Shown: positions 12,244-22,503, counted from the first letter of the stretch. The stretch is 64,000 bases of DNA from Gardnerella coleohominis (GCF_002896555.1 NZ_MNLH01000001.1:186001-250000); one strand, 5' to 3'. Numbers and translations are program-made. Notes: generated from the letters alone by a model not told the origin.

Positions 12244-12361
12244 AATGTGATGTATTTCACTAGATTTTTTCCAAAACTGCTCGTGTATGCGTTTGCCTAT
12301 GTTCTAACATTGTTAGTAATGCAGCGTGAAGATGCGTTGCGAGTACAAAAGGAGTTTTAAA

Positions 12362-14737
12362 ATGACATCTGTTGATGCTTCCGTTCTCAGTGAAGAGGAT
12401 CTTCGCACCAAGGCGTGGGACGGATTTGAGACCGGCAACTGGCAGAAAGATATTGACGTTCGTGATTTCATTTTGAAGAATTACACTCCATATGAGGGTG
12501 ACGAAAGCTTCTTGGCAAATGCCACTGAAAAAACGAAGCATATGTGGAAGTATCTTGATGACAACTACTTGGCTGTTGAGCGTGAGCGTCGCGTATACGA
12601 TGTTGAAACTCATATCCCAGCAGGCATTGATGCAATGCCAGCAGGCTACATTGAAAACCCAGAAGTCGATAACGTAATCGTCGGTTTGCAGACTGATGAG
12701 CCTTGCAAGCGCGCTATGATGCCAAACGGTGGTTGGCGTATGGTTGAGCAGGCTATTAAGGAAGCCGGCAAGGAAGTAGATCCTCAAATTAAGAAGATTT
12801 TTACTGTTTACCGCAAGACTCATAACGATGGCGTGTTTGGCGTTTACACAAAGAACATTAAGATTGCTCGCCATAACAAGATTTTAACCGGCTTGCCAGA
12901 TGCTTACGGCCGCGGTCGTATTATTGGCGATTATCGTCGTGTGGCTCTTTATGGCGTGAATATGCTTATTGAGTTCAAGAAGCGCGATAAGGATTCGATT
13001 CCATACCGTAACGATTTCACTGAGACTGAAATTGAGCATTGGATTCGTTTCCGTGAAGAGCACGATGAGCAGATTAAAGCTTTGAAGCAGCTTATTAATT
13101 TGGGTAATGAGTACGGTTTGGATTTGAGCCGTCCAGCTCAGACTGCTAAGGAAGCCGTTCAGTGGACTTACATGGGCTATCTTGCTTCCGTAAAGAGCCA
13201 GGATGGCGCTGCAATGAGCTTTGGTCGCGTTTCTGCATTCTTTGATTGCTACTTTGAGCGCGATTTGAAGGCTGGCTTAATTAACGAAACCGATGCTCAG
13301 GAAATCATCGATGCTCTTGTTATGAAGCTTCGCATTGTGCGCTTCTTGCGTACTAAGGATTATGACGCAATCTTCTCTGGTGATCCTTACTGGGCAACTT
13401 GGTCTGATGCAGGTTTCAGCGAGGATGGTCGCACTTTCGTAACCAAGACTTCGTTCCGTTTGCTTAACACTTTGACTCTTGAGCATTTGGGACCTGGCCC
13501 TGAGCCAAATATCACTATTTTCTGGGATCCAAAGCTTCCAGAAGCTTATAAGCGTTTCTGCGCACGAATCTCTATTGATACTTCTGCAATCCAGTACGAA
13601 TCCGATAAAGACATTCGTGAGCACTGGGGTGACGATGCTGCTATTGCTTGCTGCGTTTCTCCAATGCGCGTCGGTAAGCAAATGCAGTTCTTCGCAGCTC
13701 GTGTGAATTCTGCTAAGGCTTTGCTTTACGCTATTAACGGCGGTCGCGATGAGATGACTGGCATGCAGGTTATCGATAAGGGTGTTGTTGAGCCAATTCG
13801 TCCAGAAGCTGATGGCACTCTTGACTACGAGAAGGTTAAGGCCAATTACGAGAAGGCTTTGGAATGGCTTTCTGAGACTTATATTGAGGCTTTGAACATC
13901 ATCCACTACATGCACGATAAGTATGCTTATGAGTCCATTGAGATGGCTTTGCATGATAGGGAAGTCTACCGTACGCTTGGTTGCGGTATGTCCGGTTTGT
14001 CTATTGCTGCAGATTCCTTAGCTGCTTTGAAGTACGCGAAGGTTTATCCAATCTACAACAAGGATGCAAAGACTACTGAAGGTCATGAGTACGAGTACAT
14101 TGAGGGCGGCGATGACGATTTAATCGTTGGTTACAAGACTGTTGGAGAATTCCCAATTTACGGTAACGACGACGATCGCGCCGATGATTTGGCTAAGTGG
14201 GTTGTAAGCACTGTTATGGGTCAGGTAAAGCGTTTGCCTGTTTATCGTAATGCTGTTCCAACTCAGTCCATCTTGACCATTACTTCTAACGTTGAATACG
14301 GTAAGAATACTGGTTCCTTCCCATCTGGCCATAAGAAGGGCACTCCGTATGCTCCAGGTGCAAATCCAGAAAATGGTATGGATGCACACGGTATGCTTCC
14401 ATCCATGTTCTCCGTTGGTAAGATTGACTACGATGACGCTCTCGATGGAATTTCGCTTACTAATACAATCACTCCTGATGGCTTAGGTCGCGATGAAGAC
14501 GAGCGAATTGGTAATCTTGTAGGTATTTTGGATGCTGGAAACGGTCACGGCTTGTATCACGCAAACATCAACGTTTTGCGTAAGGAACAGCTTGAAGACG
14601 CTGTTGAGCATCCAGAAAAGTACCCACATCTTACGGTTCGAGTTTCTGGCTATGCAGTGAACTTTGTAAAGCTCACTAAGGAGCAGCAGCTCGATGTTAT
14701 TTCTCGTACATTCCATCAGGGATCTGTTACAGAGTAA
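12362..14737 (+). CDS. pflB: Formate acetyltransferase (pyruvate formate-lyase)
   Basis: It cleaves pyruvate with CoA to acetyl-CoA and formate under anaerobic conditions, a main branch of bifidobacterial fermentation. The 791-residue product has the catalytic Cys pair C430-C431 (ACCVSPM). It also has the glycyl-radical loop RVSGYAV with Gly763 near the C-terminus. The start at 12362 has AAGGAG 5-6 bases upstream; a longer frame from 12326 is less likely. The activating enzyme gene pflA follows on the same strand. Codon use is more C/G-ended than its neighbours, as expected for a highly expressed gene. Confidence 0.97.
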   Translation: MTSVDASVLSEEDLRTKAWDGFETGNWQKDIDVRDFILKNYTPYEGDESFLANATEKTKHMWKYLDDNYLAVERERRVYDVETHIPAGIDAMPAGYIENPEVDNVIVGLQTDEPCKRAMMPNGGWRMVEQAIKEAGKEVDPQIKKIFTVYRKTHNDGVFGVYTKNIKIARHNKILTGLPDAYGRGRIIGDYRRVALYGVNMLIEFKKRDKDSIPYRNDFTETEIEHWIRFREEHDEQIKALKQLINLGNEYGLDLSRPAQTAKEAVQWTYMGYLASVKSQDGAAMSFGRVSAFFDCYFERDLKAGLINETDAQEIIDALVMKLRIVRFLRTKDYDAIFSGDPYWATWSDAGFSEDGRTFVTKTSFRLLNTLTLEHLGPGPEPNITIFWDPKLPEAYKRFCARISIDTSAIQYESDKDIREHWGDDAAIACCVSPMRVGKQMQFFAARVNSAKALLYAINGGRDEMTGMQVIDKGVVEPIRPEADGTLDYEKVKANYEKALEWLSETYIEALNIIHYMHDKYAYESIEMALHDREVYRTLGCGMSGLSIAADSLAALKYAKVYPIYNKDAKTTEGHEYEYIEGGDDDLIVGYKTVGEFPIYGNDDDRADDLAKWVVSTVMGQVKRLPVYRNAVPTQSILTITSNVEYGKNTGSFPSGHKKGTPYAPGANPENGMDAHGMLPSMFSVGKIDYDDALDGISLTNTITPDGLGRDEDERIGNLVGILDAGNGHGLYHANINVLRKEQLEDAVEHPEKYPHLTVRVSGYAVNFVKLTKEQQLDVISRTFHQGSVTE

Positions 14738-14801
14738 TAAGAGTGATAAGAGTAACGAGAGTAAAATAAAACGCTTGTAATTATTTGCTAGTGTTTATGA
14801 G

Positions 14802-14834
14802 CCGCCGGGGGTAGGTGTTACTCCCGGCGGTTTT
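14802..14834 (+). terminator. GC-rich terminator or attenuator between pflB and pflA
   Basis: An 8-bp GC-only stem (CCGCCGGG at 14802-14809 with CCCGGCGG at 14823-14830) is followed by TTTT. It ends about 30 bases before the pflA start and is probably a partial terminator that keeps pflA expression below that of pflB. Confidence 0.75.
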
Positions 14835-14865
14835 CAAAAAATCTACTATTCAGGAGGGCTGCCCG

Positions 14866-15747
14866 ATGGTTGAAAATACAGCGTTTCGTACAACAACTCA
14901 GCATATGCTGAAAGAGTCGAAAGAGTATGCTCGTCAAACTTTAATGGGTGGTCTTTCTGGATTTGAGTCACCAATTGGTCTGGATCGTAAAGATCGCCTG
15001 GTAGCTCTTAAAACTGGCGATATTGGGTTCGTGCATTCGTGGGATATTAACACTTCTGTTGATGGCCCTGGCACTCGTATGACTGTTTTTATGAGTGGCT
15101 GCCCACTTCGCTGTCAGTATTGCCAAAATCCTGATACTTGGAAAATGCGTGACGGTAAGCCGGTTTATTTGGATGCGATGATTAAAAAAGTGGATCGTTA
15201 TCAAAGTCTTTTTAAAGCAACAGGCGGAGGTATCACTTTTTCTGGCGGCGAATCCATGATGCAGCCAGCTTTTGTATCTAGAGTCTTTCGTGCTGCAAAA
15301 GAGATGGGCGTTCATACTTGCTTAGATACTTCAGGTTTTTTGAATCGCAATTATACTGACGAAATGATTGAAGACATTGATCTTTGTCTTCTTGACGTTA
15401 AATCAGGCACTGAAGAAACGTATAAAGAAGTTACTGGTGGATTGCTTCAGCCAACTATTGATTTTGGTCAGCGATTGGCGAAGGCTGGTAAGAAGATTTG
15501 GGTGCGTTTTGTACTTGTCCCAGGTTTGACTTCCAGCGAAGAAAATGTTGAAAAAGTTGCAGAGATTTGCGATTCGTTTGGGGATGCTGTTGAGCATATT
15601 GACGTGCTTGGTTTCCATCAACTAGGCCGCCCAAAGTGGCATGAGCTTCGAATTCCGTACCCTCTTGAGAATCAGAAAGGGCCTTCTAAAGCACTTAAAG
15701 AGCGAGTTGTAAACCAGTTCAAAGACCACGGTTTCGTAGTGTATTAA
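14866..15747 (+). CDS. pflA: Pyruvate formate-lyase activating enzyme
   Basis: This radical-SAM enzyme generates the glycyl radical on PflB. The [4Fe-4S] motif CxxxCxxC is C79-C83-C86 (SGCPLRCQYC), followed by the family's GGGITFSGGE segment. The 293-residue length includes about 50 N-terminal residues more than E. coli PflA. The start at 14866 has an excellent CAGGAGGGCT upstream; a frame from 14815 would begin inside the terminator stem-loop and is rejected. Confidence 0.95.
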   Translation: MVENTAFRTTTQHMLKESKEYARQTLMGGLSGFESPIGLDRKDRLVALKTGDIGFVHSWDINTSVDGPGTRMTVFMSGCPLRCQYCQNPDTWKMRDGKPVYLDAMIKKVDRYQSLFKATGGGITFSGGESMMQPAFVSRVFRAAKEMGVHTCLDTSGFLNRNYTDEMIEDIDLCLLDVKSGTEETYKEVTGGLLQPTIDFGQRLAKAGKKIWVRFVLVPGLTSSEENVEKVAEICDSFGDAVEHIDVLGFHQLGRPKWHELRIPYPLENQKGPSKALKERVVNQFKDHGFVVY

Positions 15748-15903
15748 ATCTAAATATGCGCATTGAATTGCCGAAGTGTTTAAATTATATTGCTCTGTAA
15801 GTTGTAATAATTCTGTTAAGAGCGTATTTTTCTATATTTATATTTTTTTGTTTATGATAGTATTTCAATAATATTCAATATTGCATAGGCAAAGGAGCTT
15901 ATC

Positions 15904-16818
15904 GTGAAGAAGTTGAAGGAATTGAAGGAATACTGTACATGGAATCGTGCGCATACTGTGGCCTCGATTGCTGTTATTGTTTCGCTTATTTTTTATGTGA
16001 TTGTTCTTGCTTCCGCTCCATATGCGTTGGTGCATAATCGTAATTTAAGTATTTCAGTTACGTGTGGTCCAGCAGTTTTACTTGTTGTAATATTTTTTGT
16101 TATTCAATCGTTATTCTCTATGTTGCGTTCTAGAAGTTTAACGTTGCCAATAATTACATCTATATTAAGCGTGTTATGTGGCATACTTTTCGACATTTTT
16201 CTTGCGTTTTACCCTTATGCAGGAGATAAGCTTTCTTTCGGATTGTTAATACTTGTGCTTCTATCTATTGCTTTTGCAGGAATTATTGGTACTTGGGTTG
16301 GTTACGCCTTTGGATATTACGTTTTGGATGCTGTTAAAGAGTATTGCTTGAGTAAAACAGATTTTATGAAAGAAGATAGTTGGATTTCTAAGCATAAGAT
16401 TCTTGCTGGCTGCTGGTTTACTTTAGTTATTGGCTATATTGCTTCTACAGTACTCGTGCTATTGAGCGATGGAATAGGTATTATGATTTCGCTCATGATA
16501 TTCCCATTCTTGCTTATGGCTGGAGTGTCCGTGTGCGCTGCCATGGCTGGCAAAGGCGGATGGATTGTGTTACTTGTAGGTATTATTTATGACGCGCTTT
16601 TAGTGTGTTTTGCAGTGCCTTTGCATCTTCTTGGTTTACCATGCGGTTCTAAGAATTTAGCTGAGAACGTGTGCTTTAGTATTGGCTCAATATCGTTAAG
16701 ATTCTTCTATATGGATGCTTCATATTTCCTTAGTGCAATGCTTCCAACCTTAGTTATAAGCGTATTAGGTTTTGCGATTACGCGAGGAATACTATTGTTG
16801 CGTAAATCTCGTAATTAG
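15904..16818 (+). CDS. Polytopic membrane protein of unknown function
   Basis: I do not recognise this 304-residue protein. It begins with a basic segment (MKKLKELKEYCTWNRAHT), followed by about eight hydrophobic helices spread over residues 15-295, with a short basic C-terminus (LRKSRN). No catalytic motif is visible. It starts with GTG at 15904 after AAAGGAG. It stands alone between pflA and the RNase D gene, so context does not suggest a role. Confidence 0.75.
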   Translation: MKKLKELKEYCTWNRAHTVASIAVIVSLIFYVIVLASAPYALVHNRNLSISVTCGPAVLLVVIFFVIQSLFSMLRSRSLTLPIITSILSVLCGILFDIFLAFYPYAGDKLSFGLLILVLLSIAFAGIIGTWVGYAFGYYVLDAVKEYCLSKTDFMKEDSWISKHKILAGCWFTLVIGYIASTVLVLLSDGIGIMISLMIFPFLLMAGVSVCAAMAGKGGWIVLLVGIIYDALLVCFAVPLHLLGLPCGSKNLAENVCFSIGSISLRFFYMDASYFLSAMLPTLVISVLGFAITRGILLLRKSRN

Positions 16819-16925
16819 GATAGCTAGTTGCGTTACTCGCTGTAGCAATGTGCAAACTATGTGTGTAATATTGCATATAGTTTTTAAATGCATGTGTTTG
16901 CTAAGCGTACAATCGGGAGGCGTTC

Positions 16926-18380
16926 TTGAACGAGGAACCAAAGCTTTTAAAAGAGCCTAGAGAAGGAGTTCCAGAAGTCATTGATACGCTTGAAGCATAT
17001 AAAGATTATTGTAGCTTGTTGGCAGCAGGCTCAGGTCCTTTAGCTGCAGATGCCGAGCGAGCTTCCGGTTTTAGATATGGTCATGAAGATTGGCTGATTC
17101 AGTTTAAACGCAAAGGTGCAGGAATCGGGTTACTGGATCCAATAGAACTTACAAAACTTGGAGCTGATTGGAATGAATTTAACAAGGCTGTAGGAGATGC
17201 GCCTTGGATTATTCACGATTCAATGCAAGATTTGCCAGGATTTTTTGATATTGGTTTGCGCCCTCGTGCTTTATTCGATACTGAGATTGCGGCTAAATTA
17301 CTTGGAAGAAAGCGCTTCGGTTTAAGCTCTGTAACTGAATATTATTTGGGTCTTACTCTTGCAAAAGAACATTCTGCAGCGGATTGGTCTTACCGCCCAC
17401 TTCCTAGAGATTGGCGAAATTACGCGGCTTTAGACGTTGAATTGCTAATCGAATTAGAAGAAGTAATGCGTGCGGAACTTAAAAAGCAGGGCAAGCTTTT
17501 ATGGGCTGAAGAAGAATTTGCTCACTTGTTGATAGCTGGAGAAAAAAAGAAAGCTAAGCATCCTCGTCCATGGCTTCGAATATCTCATATAAGCGTTCTT
17601 ATGCACGATAAGATCGGATTAATGATAGCTAAAGAGCTGTGGCAAAAAAGAGATGAGCTTGCAAGACGATACGACATTGCTCCAACGCTATTGCTTTCTG
17701 ACGCTGCAATTATTGAAGCAAGTAAGCGTAAGCCAAACAATTCCAGGTCTTTCCGTTCAATTCGTATTCTTAATGAGAGAGTTCGAATTCATACTGGGTG
17801 TGAGCAAGATAAGATGTTCGAGCGATATGCTCCAATTCAGCGTAAAATCAAGCCAAATGTTTGGAAGCTCGTTATTGAAGAAGCTATTTCTAAAGCTAAA
17901 AGTGGCATAGACGCAATGAGTATTGATTCTGATTCAAACAGCTCTAGTAGTAGCTCTAATACCAATAATTTCGATAATTCTGGCTGTTCCGGTAATAAAT
18001 CTTCAACTGACGATGCCGATAGTGATTGTTTTAAGAACAATAATGAAGATAAATTTATTGAAAAATCTGAAGAGGATATGAATAATTTTGAGTCTTCATA
18101 TTTACAAGAGACTCAAGGCGCGCCAAAGTCAATGAAATATTGGCGAGAGCATCATCCTAAACGTTTTGCATTGTTGAAAAAAGTAAAGGCTGTTGTTATG
18201 AGCATATCTGAAGATACTCATACTCCGACAGATATACTAATTAAACCTCAAATAATTCGTAGCCTTTGTTGGACTGATAATCCTAAGAATATTGACGTTC
18301 ATTCATTTCTTATTGAGCAAGGCGCTAGAGATTGGCAGGCCGATTTAATTTCTGAGTCCGTGACTCGCGCTATCATATAA
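16926..18380 (+). CDS. rnd: Ribonuclease D-type 3'-5' exonuclease with HRDC domain
   Basis: It is a DEDDy exoribonuclease probably acting in tRNA or rRNA 3' processing. Motif I is D42-A-E44, motif II is H97-D98 in WIIHDSMQDLPGF, and motif III is Y166-A-A-L-D170. An HRDC-like helical region follows (about 215-300), with a second at the C-terminus (about 400-470). Between them, about residues 335-395, is a Ser/Asn/Asp-rich low-complexity insert. The start is TTG at 16926 after CGGGAGG. Length is 484 residues, longer than E. coli RNase D (about 375) because of the insert and second helical region. Confidence 0.88.
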   Translation: MNEEPKLLKEPREGVPEVIDTLEAYKDYCSLLAAGSGPLAADAERASGFRYGHEDWLIQFKRKGAGIGLLDPIELTKLGADWNEFNKAVGDAPWIIHDSMQDLPGFFDIGLRPRALFDTEIAAKLLGRKRFGLSSVTEYYLGLTLAKEHSAADWSYRPLPRDWRNYAALDVELLIELEEVMRAELKKQGKLLWAEEEFAHLLIAGEKKKAKHPRPWLRISHISVLMHDKIGLMIAKELWQKRDELARRYDIAPTLLLSDAAIIEASKRKPNNSRSFRSIRILNERVRIHTGCEQDKMFERYAPIQRKIKPNVWKLVIEEAISKAKSGIDAMSIDSDSNSSSSSSNTNNFDNSGCSGNKSSTDDADSDCFKNNNEDKFIEKSEEDMNNFESSYLQETQGAPKSMKYWREHHPKRFALLKKVKAVVMSISEDTHTPTDILIKPQIIRSLCWTDNPKNIDVHSFLIEQGARDWQADLISESVTRAII

Positions 18381-18433
18381 CGGTTGTGCCATATGGCAGA
18401 AGCTAGAAAAACGTAATTTCAGGAGCATGAAGC

Positions 18434-19792
18434 GTGAAAATCAGCGTCAGGAATCTTGAGCCAACTAAAGTTAAGCTCACCATTACCGTAGAACTCGAAG
18501 AATTCAAGCCTTACTTGGATGAGGCTCGTCAGGAAATTGCCAAGCAGATTAACGTGCCAGGCTTCCGTAAGGGTCATGTACCAGGGAAGATTGTAGATCA
18601 GCGTGTCGGCTTCGGCGCAGTTGCCGGTGAGGCTGTGAATTCTGCTGTCCCAGAGCTTTATTCTAAGGCTTTGGAAGAAAAGAAGATTAGTCCTATGGAC
18701 CAGCCAGAGTTCGAAGTTCAAGAAGTGCCAACAAGCGCCAACGGTGACGAAAAGTTAAAGTTTGTTGCTACAGTCGAGCGTCGCCCAGAGTTCAAGTTGA
18801 ACAAGTTTAAGGGTGTCGAAATTGAAGTTGAAAAGCCTGAAGTAACTGATGAAGATGTAAACGCTCGTCTTGAAGCGTTGCGTCATCGTTTCGCAACACT
18901 TGTTGGTGTAGATCGCCCAATTCAGAAGGGTGATTTTGCTAATATCGACTATACTTCTTCGTTCGGTGACGATGTGGTAGCAAGCAGCGAAGGCGAAAGC
19001 ATCGAAGTTGGTGCTAATCGTGTTCTTAAAGCAATGGATGAGGCATTGGAAGGCCTTTCTGCTGGTGAAGAAGCCATTTTCGAGACTGATGAGTATAAGA
19101 ATAGCAAGCATGAAGGCGAAAAAGCTCAGGTTAAGGTTAAGGTTAATTCCGTAAAGACTCAGGAATTGCCAGAGCTTAACGATGATTTCGCTCAGGAAGC
19201 TTCCGAATTCGATACTTTGGATGAGCTTAAGGCTGATATTCGCAAGTCTTGCGAGCAGTCTAATGAAGGCCGTCAAGCGACTATTGCTCGCGATGCTTTC
19301 ATTGCTAAGATTCAGGAAGAAGTTGAAATTCCTGTGCCAAAGGGTGTTAAGGATAAGGCCGTTTCTGAGCATCTTAAGGGCATGACTCCAGATCCTGAGA
19401 AGGCTACTGATGAGCAGAAGGAAGAAGCTGAAAAGGCTGCAGAGAAGGAAATTCGCGATCAGATGGTTCTTGATGCTTTGTCTGAAAGCCTTGATGTTTC
19501 CGTTTCTCAAGCTGATGTTACTAACTTCTTGATTTCTGTTGCTCAGCAGTATGGTATGGATCCAAGCCAGTTCATTAACGCAATCGTCCGTAATGGTCAG
19601 CTTGGTTCTGCAGTGCAGGAAGTTGCTCGTTCTAAGGGCTTGATTGCTGGTATGCGCGCTGTGAAGTTTGTTTCTAATGGTGAAACAATTGACTTGAGTG
19701 CATTCCTTTCTGAAGAAGAAGATCCTTCTGAGGACGAAAGCGTGAAGGCTGCTTCTAAGGCTGCAGAAGTCGCTGACGAGCTTTCCAAGTAG
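18434..19792 (+). CDS. tig: Trigger factor, ribosome-associated chaperone
   Basis: It binds the ribosome exit tunnel through its N-terminal domain, whose signature PGFRKGHVPGK is near residues 42-55, and assists folding of nascent chains. A central FKBP-type domain (about 155-245, starting IQKGDFANIDY) and a long helical C-terminal domain follow, ending in an acidic tail (EEEDPSEDES). The 452-residue length is normal. It uses a GTG start at 18434 preceded by CAGGAG. The clpP genes lie a few kilobases downstream, separated by two genes. Confidence 0.95.
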   Translation: MKISVRNLEPTKVKLTITVELEEFKPYLDEARQEIAKQINVPGFRKGHVPGKIVDQRVGFGAVAGEAVNSAVPELYSKALEEKKISPMDQPEFEVQEVPTSANGDEKLKFVATVERRPEFKLNKFKGVEIEVEKPEVTDEDVNARLEALRHRFATLVGVDRPIQKGDFANIDYTSSFGDDVVASSEGESIEVGANRVLKAMDEALEGLSAGEEAIFETDEYKNSKHEGEKAQVKVKVNSVKTQELPELNDDFAQEASEFDTLDELKADIRKSCEQSNEGRQATIARDAFIAKIQEEVEIPVPKGVKDKAVSEHLKGMTPDPEKATDEQKEEAEKAAEKEIRDQMVLDALSESLDVSVSQADVTNFLISVAQQYGMDPSQFINAIVRNGQLGSAVQEVARSKGLIAGMRAVKFVSNGETIDLSAFLSEEEDPSEDESVKAASKAAEVADELSK

Positions 19793-19838
19793 AAGTATAA
19801 CTAATTTTTCTACGCTGTTACTTAAGTAACAGCTCTGA

Positions 19839-19885
19839 GTAAGACCTAGCGGAAGTATTTTCTGCCGGGTCTTACTTATATTTTA
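19839..19885 (+). terminator. Terminator downstream of tig
   Basis: The stem GTAAGACC (19839-19846) pairs with GGTCTTAC (19868-19875), with extra pairing inside, and is followed by TTATATTTTATTT. A small palindrome CTGTTACTTAAGTAACAG lies just upstream at 19815-19832. Confidence 0.7.
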
Positions 19886-20005
19886 TTTATCTTATTTATT
19901 TTATATATGTTTTACTTATATATTCGTTTTCGTATATTTGTAATGTAATCTCATATAAATGTGATCTTAAATTTGATCTCATATAATTTAGTGAAAGTAT
20001 AAATA

Positions 20006-21445
20006 ATGAAAAGTACTAGCAAAACTAATGCAACGAATCTCAGTTGCAATAGCAAAACAGCGCTTTTTAGGTTTATAAATTTTGCTTTCCTAATTTTATC
20101 TGTTATTTTCATTGGCATCATTACCGGCTTAGGCGCAACAGCTCTTACGTTTATTCTTTATGCAGTACAATATCTTGCTTTTGGATCAATTGAATCTGCT
20201 AAAAACACTGTATTTTCGGAGCTTCCGTGGTATCGTTACGTGCTATCTTGCACGATTGCGATGACTATTGCTAGCATAGCTTGGTATTTTTTGCGCAAGA
20301 GAGAAAATCCTCCTCGCATTGTCACAATTCCGCAAGCTGTTGACGGAAGCAATATGCCAATTTTTTCTACTATCGCGCATGTTTTGTTACAAATCGGCAT
20401 TGTTGGTTCTGGGATTTCAATCGGCAGGGAAGTAGCTCCGCGAGAATTGGCTTCAATGATTGCTCAGCGTTACAGTAGTATTTTTCATATATCTGCTAAA
20501 ACTCAGCGCGTACTCATTGCCTCTGCTGCAGGCGCTGGTTTGTCTGCAGTATATCATGCTCCTTTAGCTGGCACTGTGCTTGCTTTAGGTTTGCTTAGTA
20601 AAACTCAAGGCCTTGGTTTTTACGCATGGCTAAATCGTGAAAATGGTCCTGTAGAAGTTAATGTAATTAAAAATATTTCGCGTTCGGAGCGCTTGTATTG
20701 CTTGCCTTTTGCGCTTGTTATGAATTATATTGCTACGCTTGTTGTTGAATTTTTAATGCATCATTCTAGCTACTACAATATTTCGCAATTTTCGTGTGCG
20801 ATTTCTTGGCAAATTTGTGCTTTAGCTGTTGTTGTTGGTGCTGCGTGCGGCTTAGTTGGTTACGTTTTTCGATTGGGTATTATTTGGTGTCGCACTCATG
20901 CTTTGCGCGGCGTAAAAATGCTTTGTTTTATGCCTGTAGCTGGCTTAGTTATTGGTATCGCAGCTTGCTGGTTTCCACATATTATGGGGAATGGTAGGTC
21001 ACTTTCTCAATTTGCGTTTTCTATGTCTAGCTTTCCGTATGCGGTAGATAGCTCTAACATTATGATTATTTTGTTGCTTCTTGCAATGATGAAAATGTTT
21101 ATGACTTTGCTTGTTTTGCGCTGCGGTGCTTCTGGAGGCGTGCTACAACCAAGTATTTCAACCGGCGCTTGTATTGGGCTGATTGTAGGCGTTATAAGTA
21201 TAAAACTTCCGCTAATTGGTAGCGCAATATCAAATCAGCCTAATGTCTTGATAATTGCTGCGATTTTTGGCGCTGCAAGCCTATTGACTGCTAGCAGAAA
21301 ATCCTTATGGTTTGCGCTTTTACTGGTGGCGCAATTAGTGAATGTTCCGCTTATTATGATTATTCCGATGGTTATTGCTTGTGCTGCTGCTTGCGCTGCT
21401 GCGCAAAGTATAATGCTACTGTCAAAAACTTTTAGTAGAAAATAA
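20006..21445 (+). CDS. ClC-family chloride channel or H+/Cl- antiporter
   Basis: This 479-residue polytopic membrane protein has the three ClC signature regions. They are GSGISIGREVAPRE (about residues 134-147, with the gating Glu in GRE), GAGLSAVYHAPLAGTVLALG, and GASGGVLQPSISTGACIG near the C-terminus. No cytoplasmic CBS domains follow. The canonical GREGP is here GREVAP, a modest departure in the selectivity filter. Whether it is a channel or an exchanger, and for which anion, cannot be told from this. It is monocistronic, with a terminator immediately after. Confidence 0.88.
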   Translation: MKSTSKTNATNLSCNSKTALFRFINFAFLILSVIFIGIITGLGATALTFILYAVQYLAFGSIESAKNTVFSELPWYRYVLSCTIAMTIASIAWYFLRKRENPPRIVTIPQAVDGSNMPIFSTIAHVLLQIGIVGSGISIGREVAPRELASMIAQRYSSIFHISAKTQRVLIASAAGAGLSAVYHAPLAGTVLALGLLSKTQGLGFYAWLNRENGPVEVNVIKNISRSERLYCLPFALVMNYIATLVVEFLMHHSSYYNISQFSCAISWQICALAVVVGAACGLVGYVFRLGIIWCRTHALRGVKMLCFMPVAGLVIGIAACWFPHIMGNGRSLSQFAFSMSSFPYAVDSSNIMIILLLLAMMKMFMTLLVLRCGASGGVLQPSISTGACIGLIVGVISIKLPLIGSAISNQPNVLIIAAIFGAASLLTASRKSLWFALLLVAQLVNVPLIMIIPMVIACAAACAAAQSIMLLSKTFSRK

Positions 21446-21447
21446 AA

Positions 21448-21488
21448 ATATGCGCCTTTGTTTATTTAATGATAACAGAGGCGCATAT
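21448..21488. terminator. Bidirectional terminator between ClC gene and YQN-repeat gene
   Basis: A 15-bp stem with one G-T pair (ATATGCGCCTTTGTT at 21448-21462, partner at 21474-21488) is flanked by A and T tracts on both sides. It terminates two convergent genes. Confidence 0.8.
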
Positions 21489-21499
21489 TATATTATTTA

Positions 21500-22324
21500 C
21501 TAATTAGCGAGGTAGTCTTTATCAGTAATAAAACCGCCATCATCATTTAGCAAAGTGTAGTGTAAATGTATTGGAGAACTAATCTTACTTTTAATTTCTT
21601 CTGCTGATGGAAATATTCTTGAGAAGTTATTAGAAGATGAAGCAACTTGATCTCTTAACAATGAAATGTCTTCGTCAGGTACGTGATATTTGAATTGCAC
21701 AGTCAGATTAAGCGTATCACCTTTAGCTTCAATTTTTGTGGAGAAGTCACTATCATTACTCATTCTATCATTGAAATCCTTCACTTCTGAAGGGTGGCAA
21801 TTTAGATATTCTTCAATATTTGCGCTTTTTTCTGCAGAGCAATTGTAATGTGGTTTAAAGAAGATATTCGTTATTAAAAATCCGCCGACTGATAGTGCAA
21901 TTACTGCTGCCACTATCGCTGCTAAACCAATAAAAATATTTCGTTTATTTAAAATACTTGTTTTTGCTGTATTTTGATATTGGTTTGACGCATAGTTGTT
22001 TACTGGCTGTTGACTATTTTGATATATGTTTGTTTGATATCCATTATTAGGATTTACGTTATTCTGGTAACTGTTTGTTGAATTCCAGCTGTTTTGGTAC
22101 CCATTGTTCTGGTACCCGTTATTTTGGTATGAATTGTCTGGATAAGAATTGTTTTGGTATCCATTGTTCTGGTATCCGTTATTCTGATAAGCGTTATTTT
22201 GATATTCGCTGTTTTGATACCCATTGTTCTGGTATGAATTTTCTGGATAACCGTTGTTTTGATAGCCGTTATTTGTTTTTGCATCCGGAGAATAATTATT
22301 GTTTGGCAAGTTGTTGGAATCCAT
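21500..22324 (-). CDS. Membrane protein with cytoplasmic YQNNG repeats
   Basis: This 274-residue protein has three parts. The N-terminal 20-120 residues are tandem degenerate Tyr-Gln-Asn-Asn-Gly pentads. One membrane helix follows (about 129-155, IFIGLAAIVAAVIALSVGGF). The C-terminal domain is probably extracytoplasmic, about 120 residues with two cysteines (C162, C176) and a beta-rich end (SPIHLHYTLLNDDGGFI). The C-terminal part resembles small bifidobacterial DUF4854-type domains, but that is a weak guess. The ATG at 22324 follows GAGGAG; a longer frame from 22432 would add 36 unlikely residues. Confidence 0.75.
   Translation of the reverse strand: MDSNNLPNNNYSPDAKTNNGYQNNGYPENSYQNNGYQNSEYQNNAYQNNGYQNNGYQNNSYPDNSYQNNGYQNNGYQNSWNSTNSYQNNVNPNNGYQTNIYQNSQQPVNNYASNQYQNTAKTSILNKRNIFIGLAAIVAAVIALSVGGFLITNIFFKPHYNCSAEKSANIEEYLNCHPSEVKDFNDRMSNDSDFSTKIEAKGDTLNLTVQFKYHVPDEDISLLRDQVASSSNNFSRIFPSAEEIKSKISSPIHLHYTLLNDDGGFITDKDYLAN
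22060..22275 (-). repeat. 15-bp coding tandem repeats (YQNNG)
   Basis: This array of imperfect 15-base units encodes Tyr-Gln-Asn-Asn-Gly variants (YPENS, YQNSE, YQNNA, YPDNS) within the membrane protein gene. The reading frame is kept whatever the unit number, so unit gain or loss would change only the length of the tail. Confidence 0.85.
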
Positions 22325-22503
22325 GACTTCTCCTCTATGAGTTGATAAGTTATCTAAAAATATACTAAATGTTGCATACTTGTGGCAACAGAATGAGTAA
22401 AAAATATGTGTAAAAGATTGTGTTTGTTTCACGGATAATATGTTTTAATACAGTCACGAGCACACGATAATGTAGAAACAATTGACAAATTGAAGGAGAT
22501 AAA

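Noticed and set aside
22060-22290. Regular short repeats considered as a CRISPR array
   Set aside because: Units are 15 bases, contiguous without spacers, and keep a reading frame encoding YQNNG; no cas genes are in the window.
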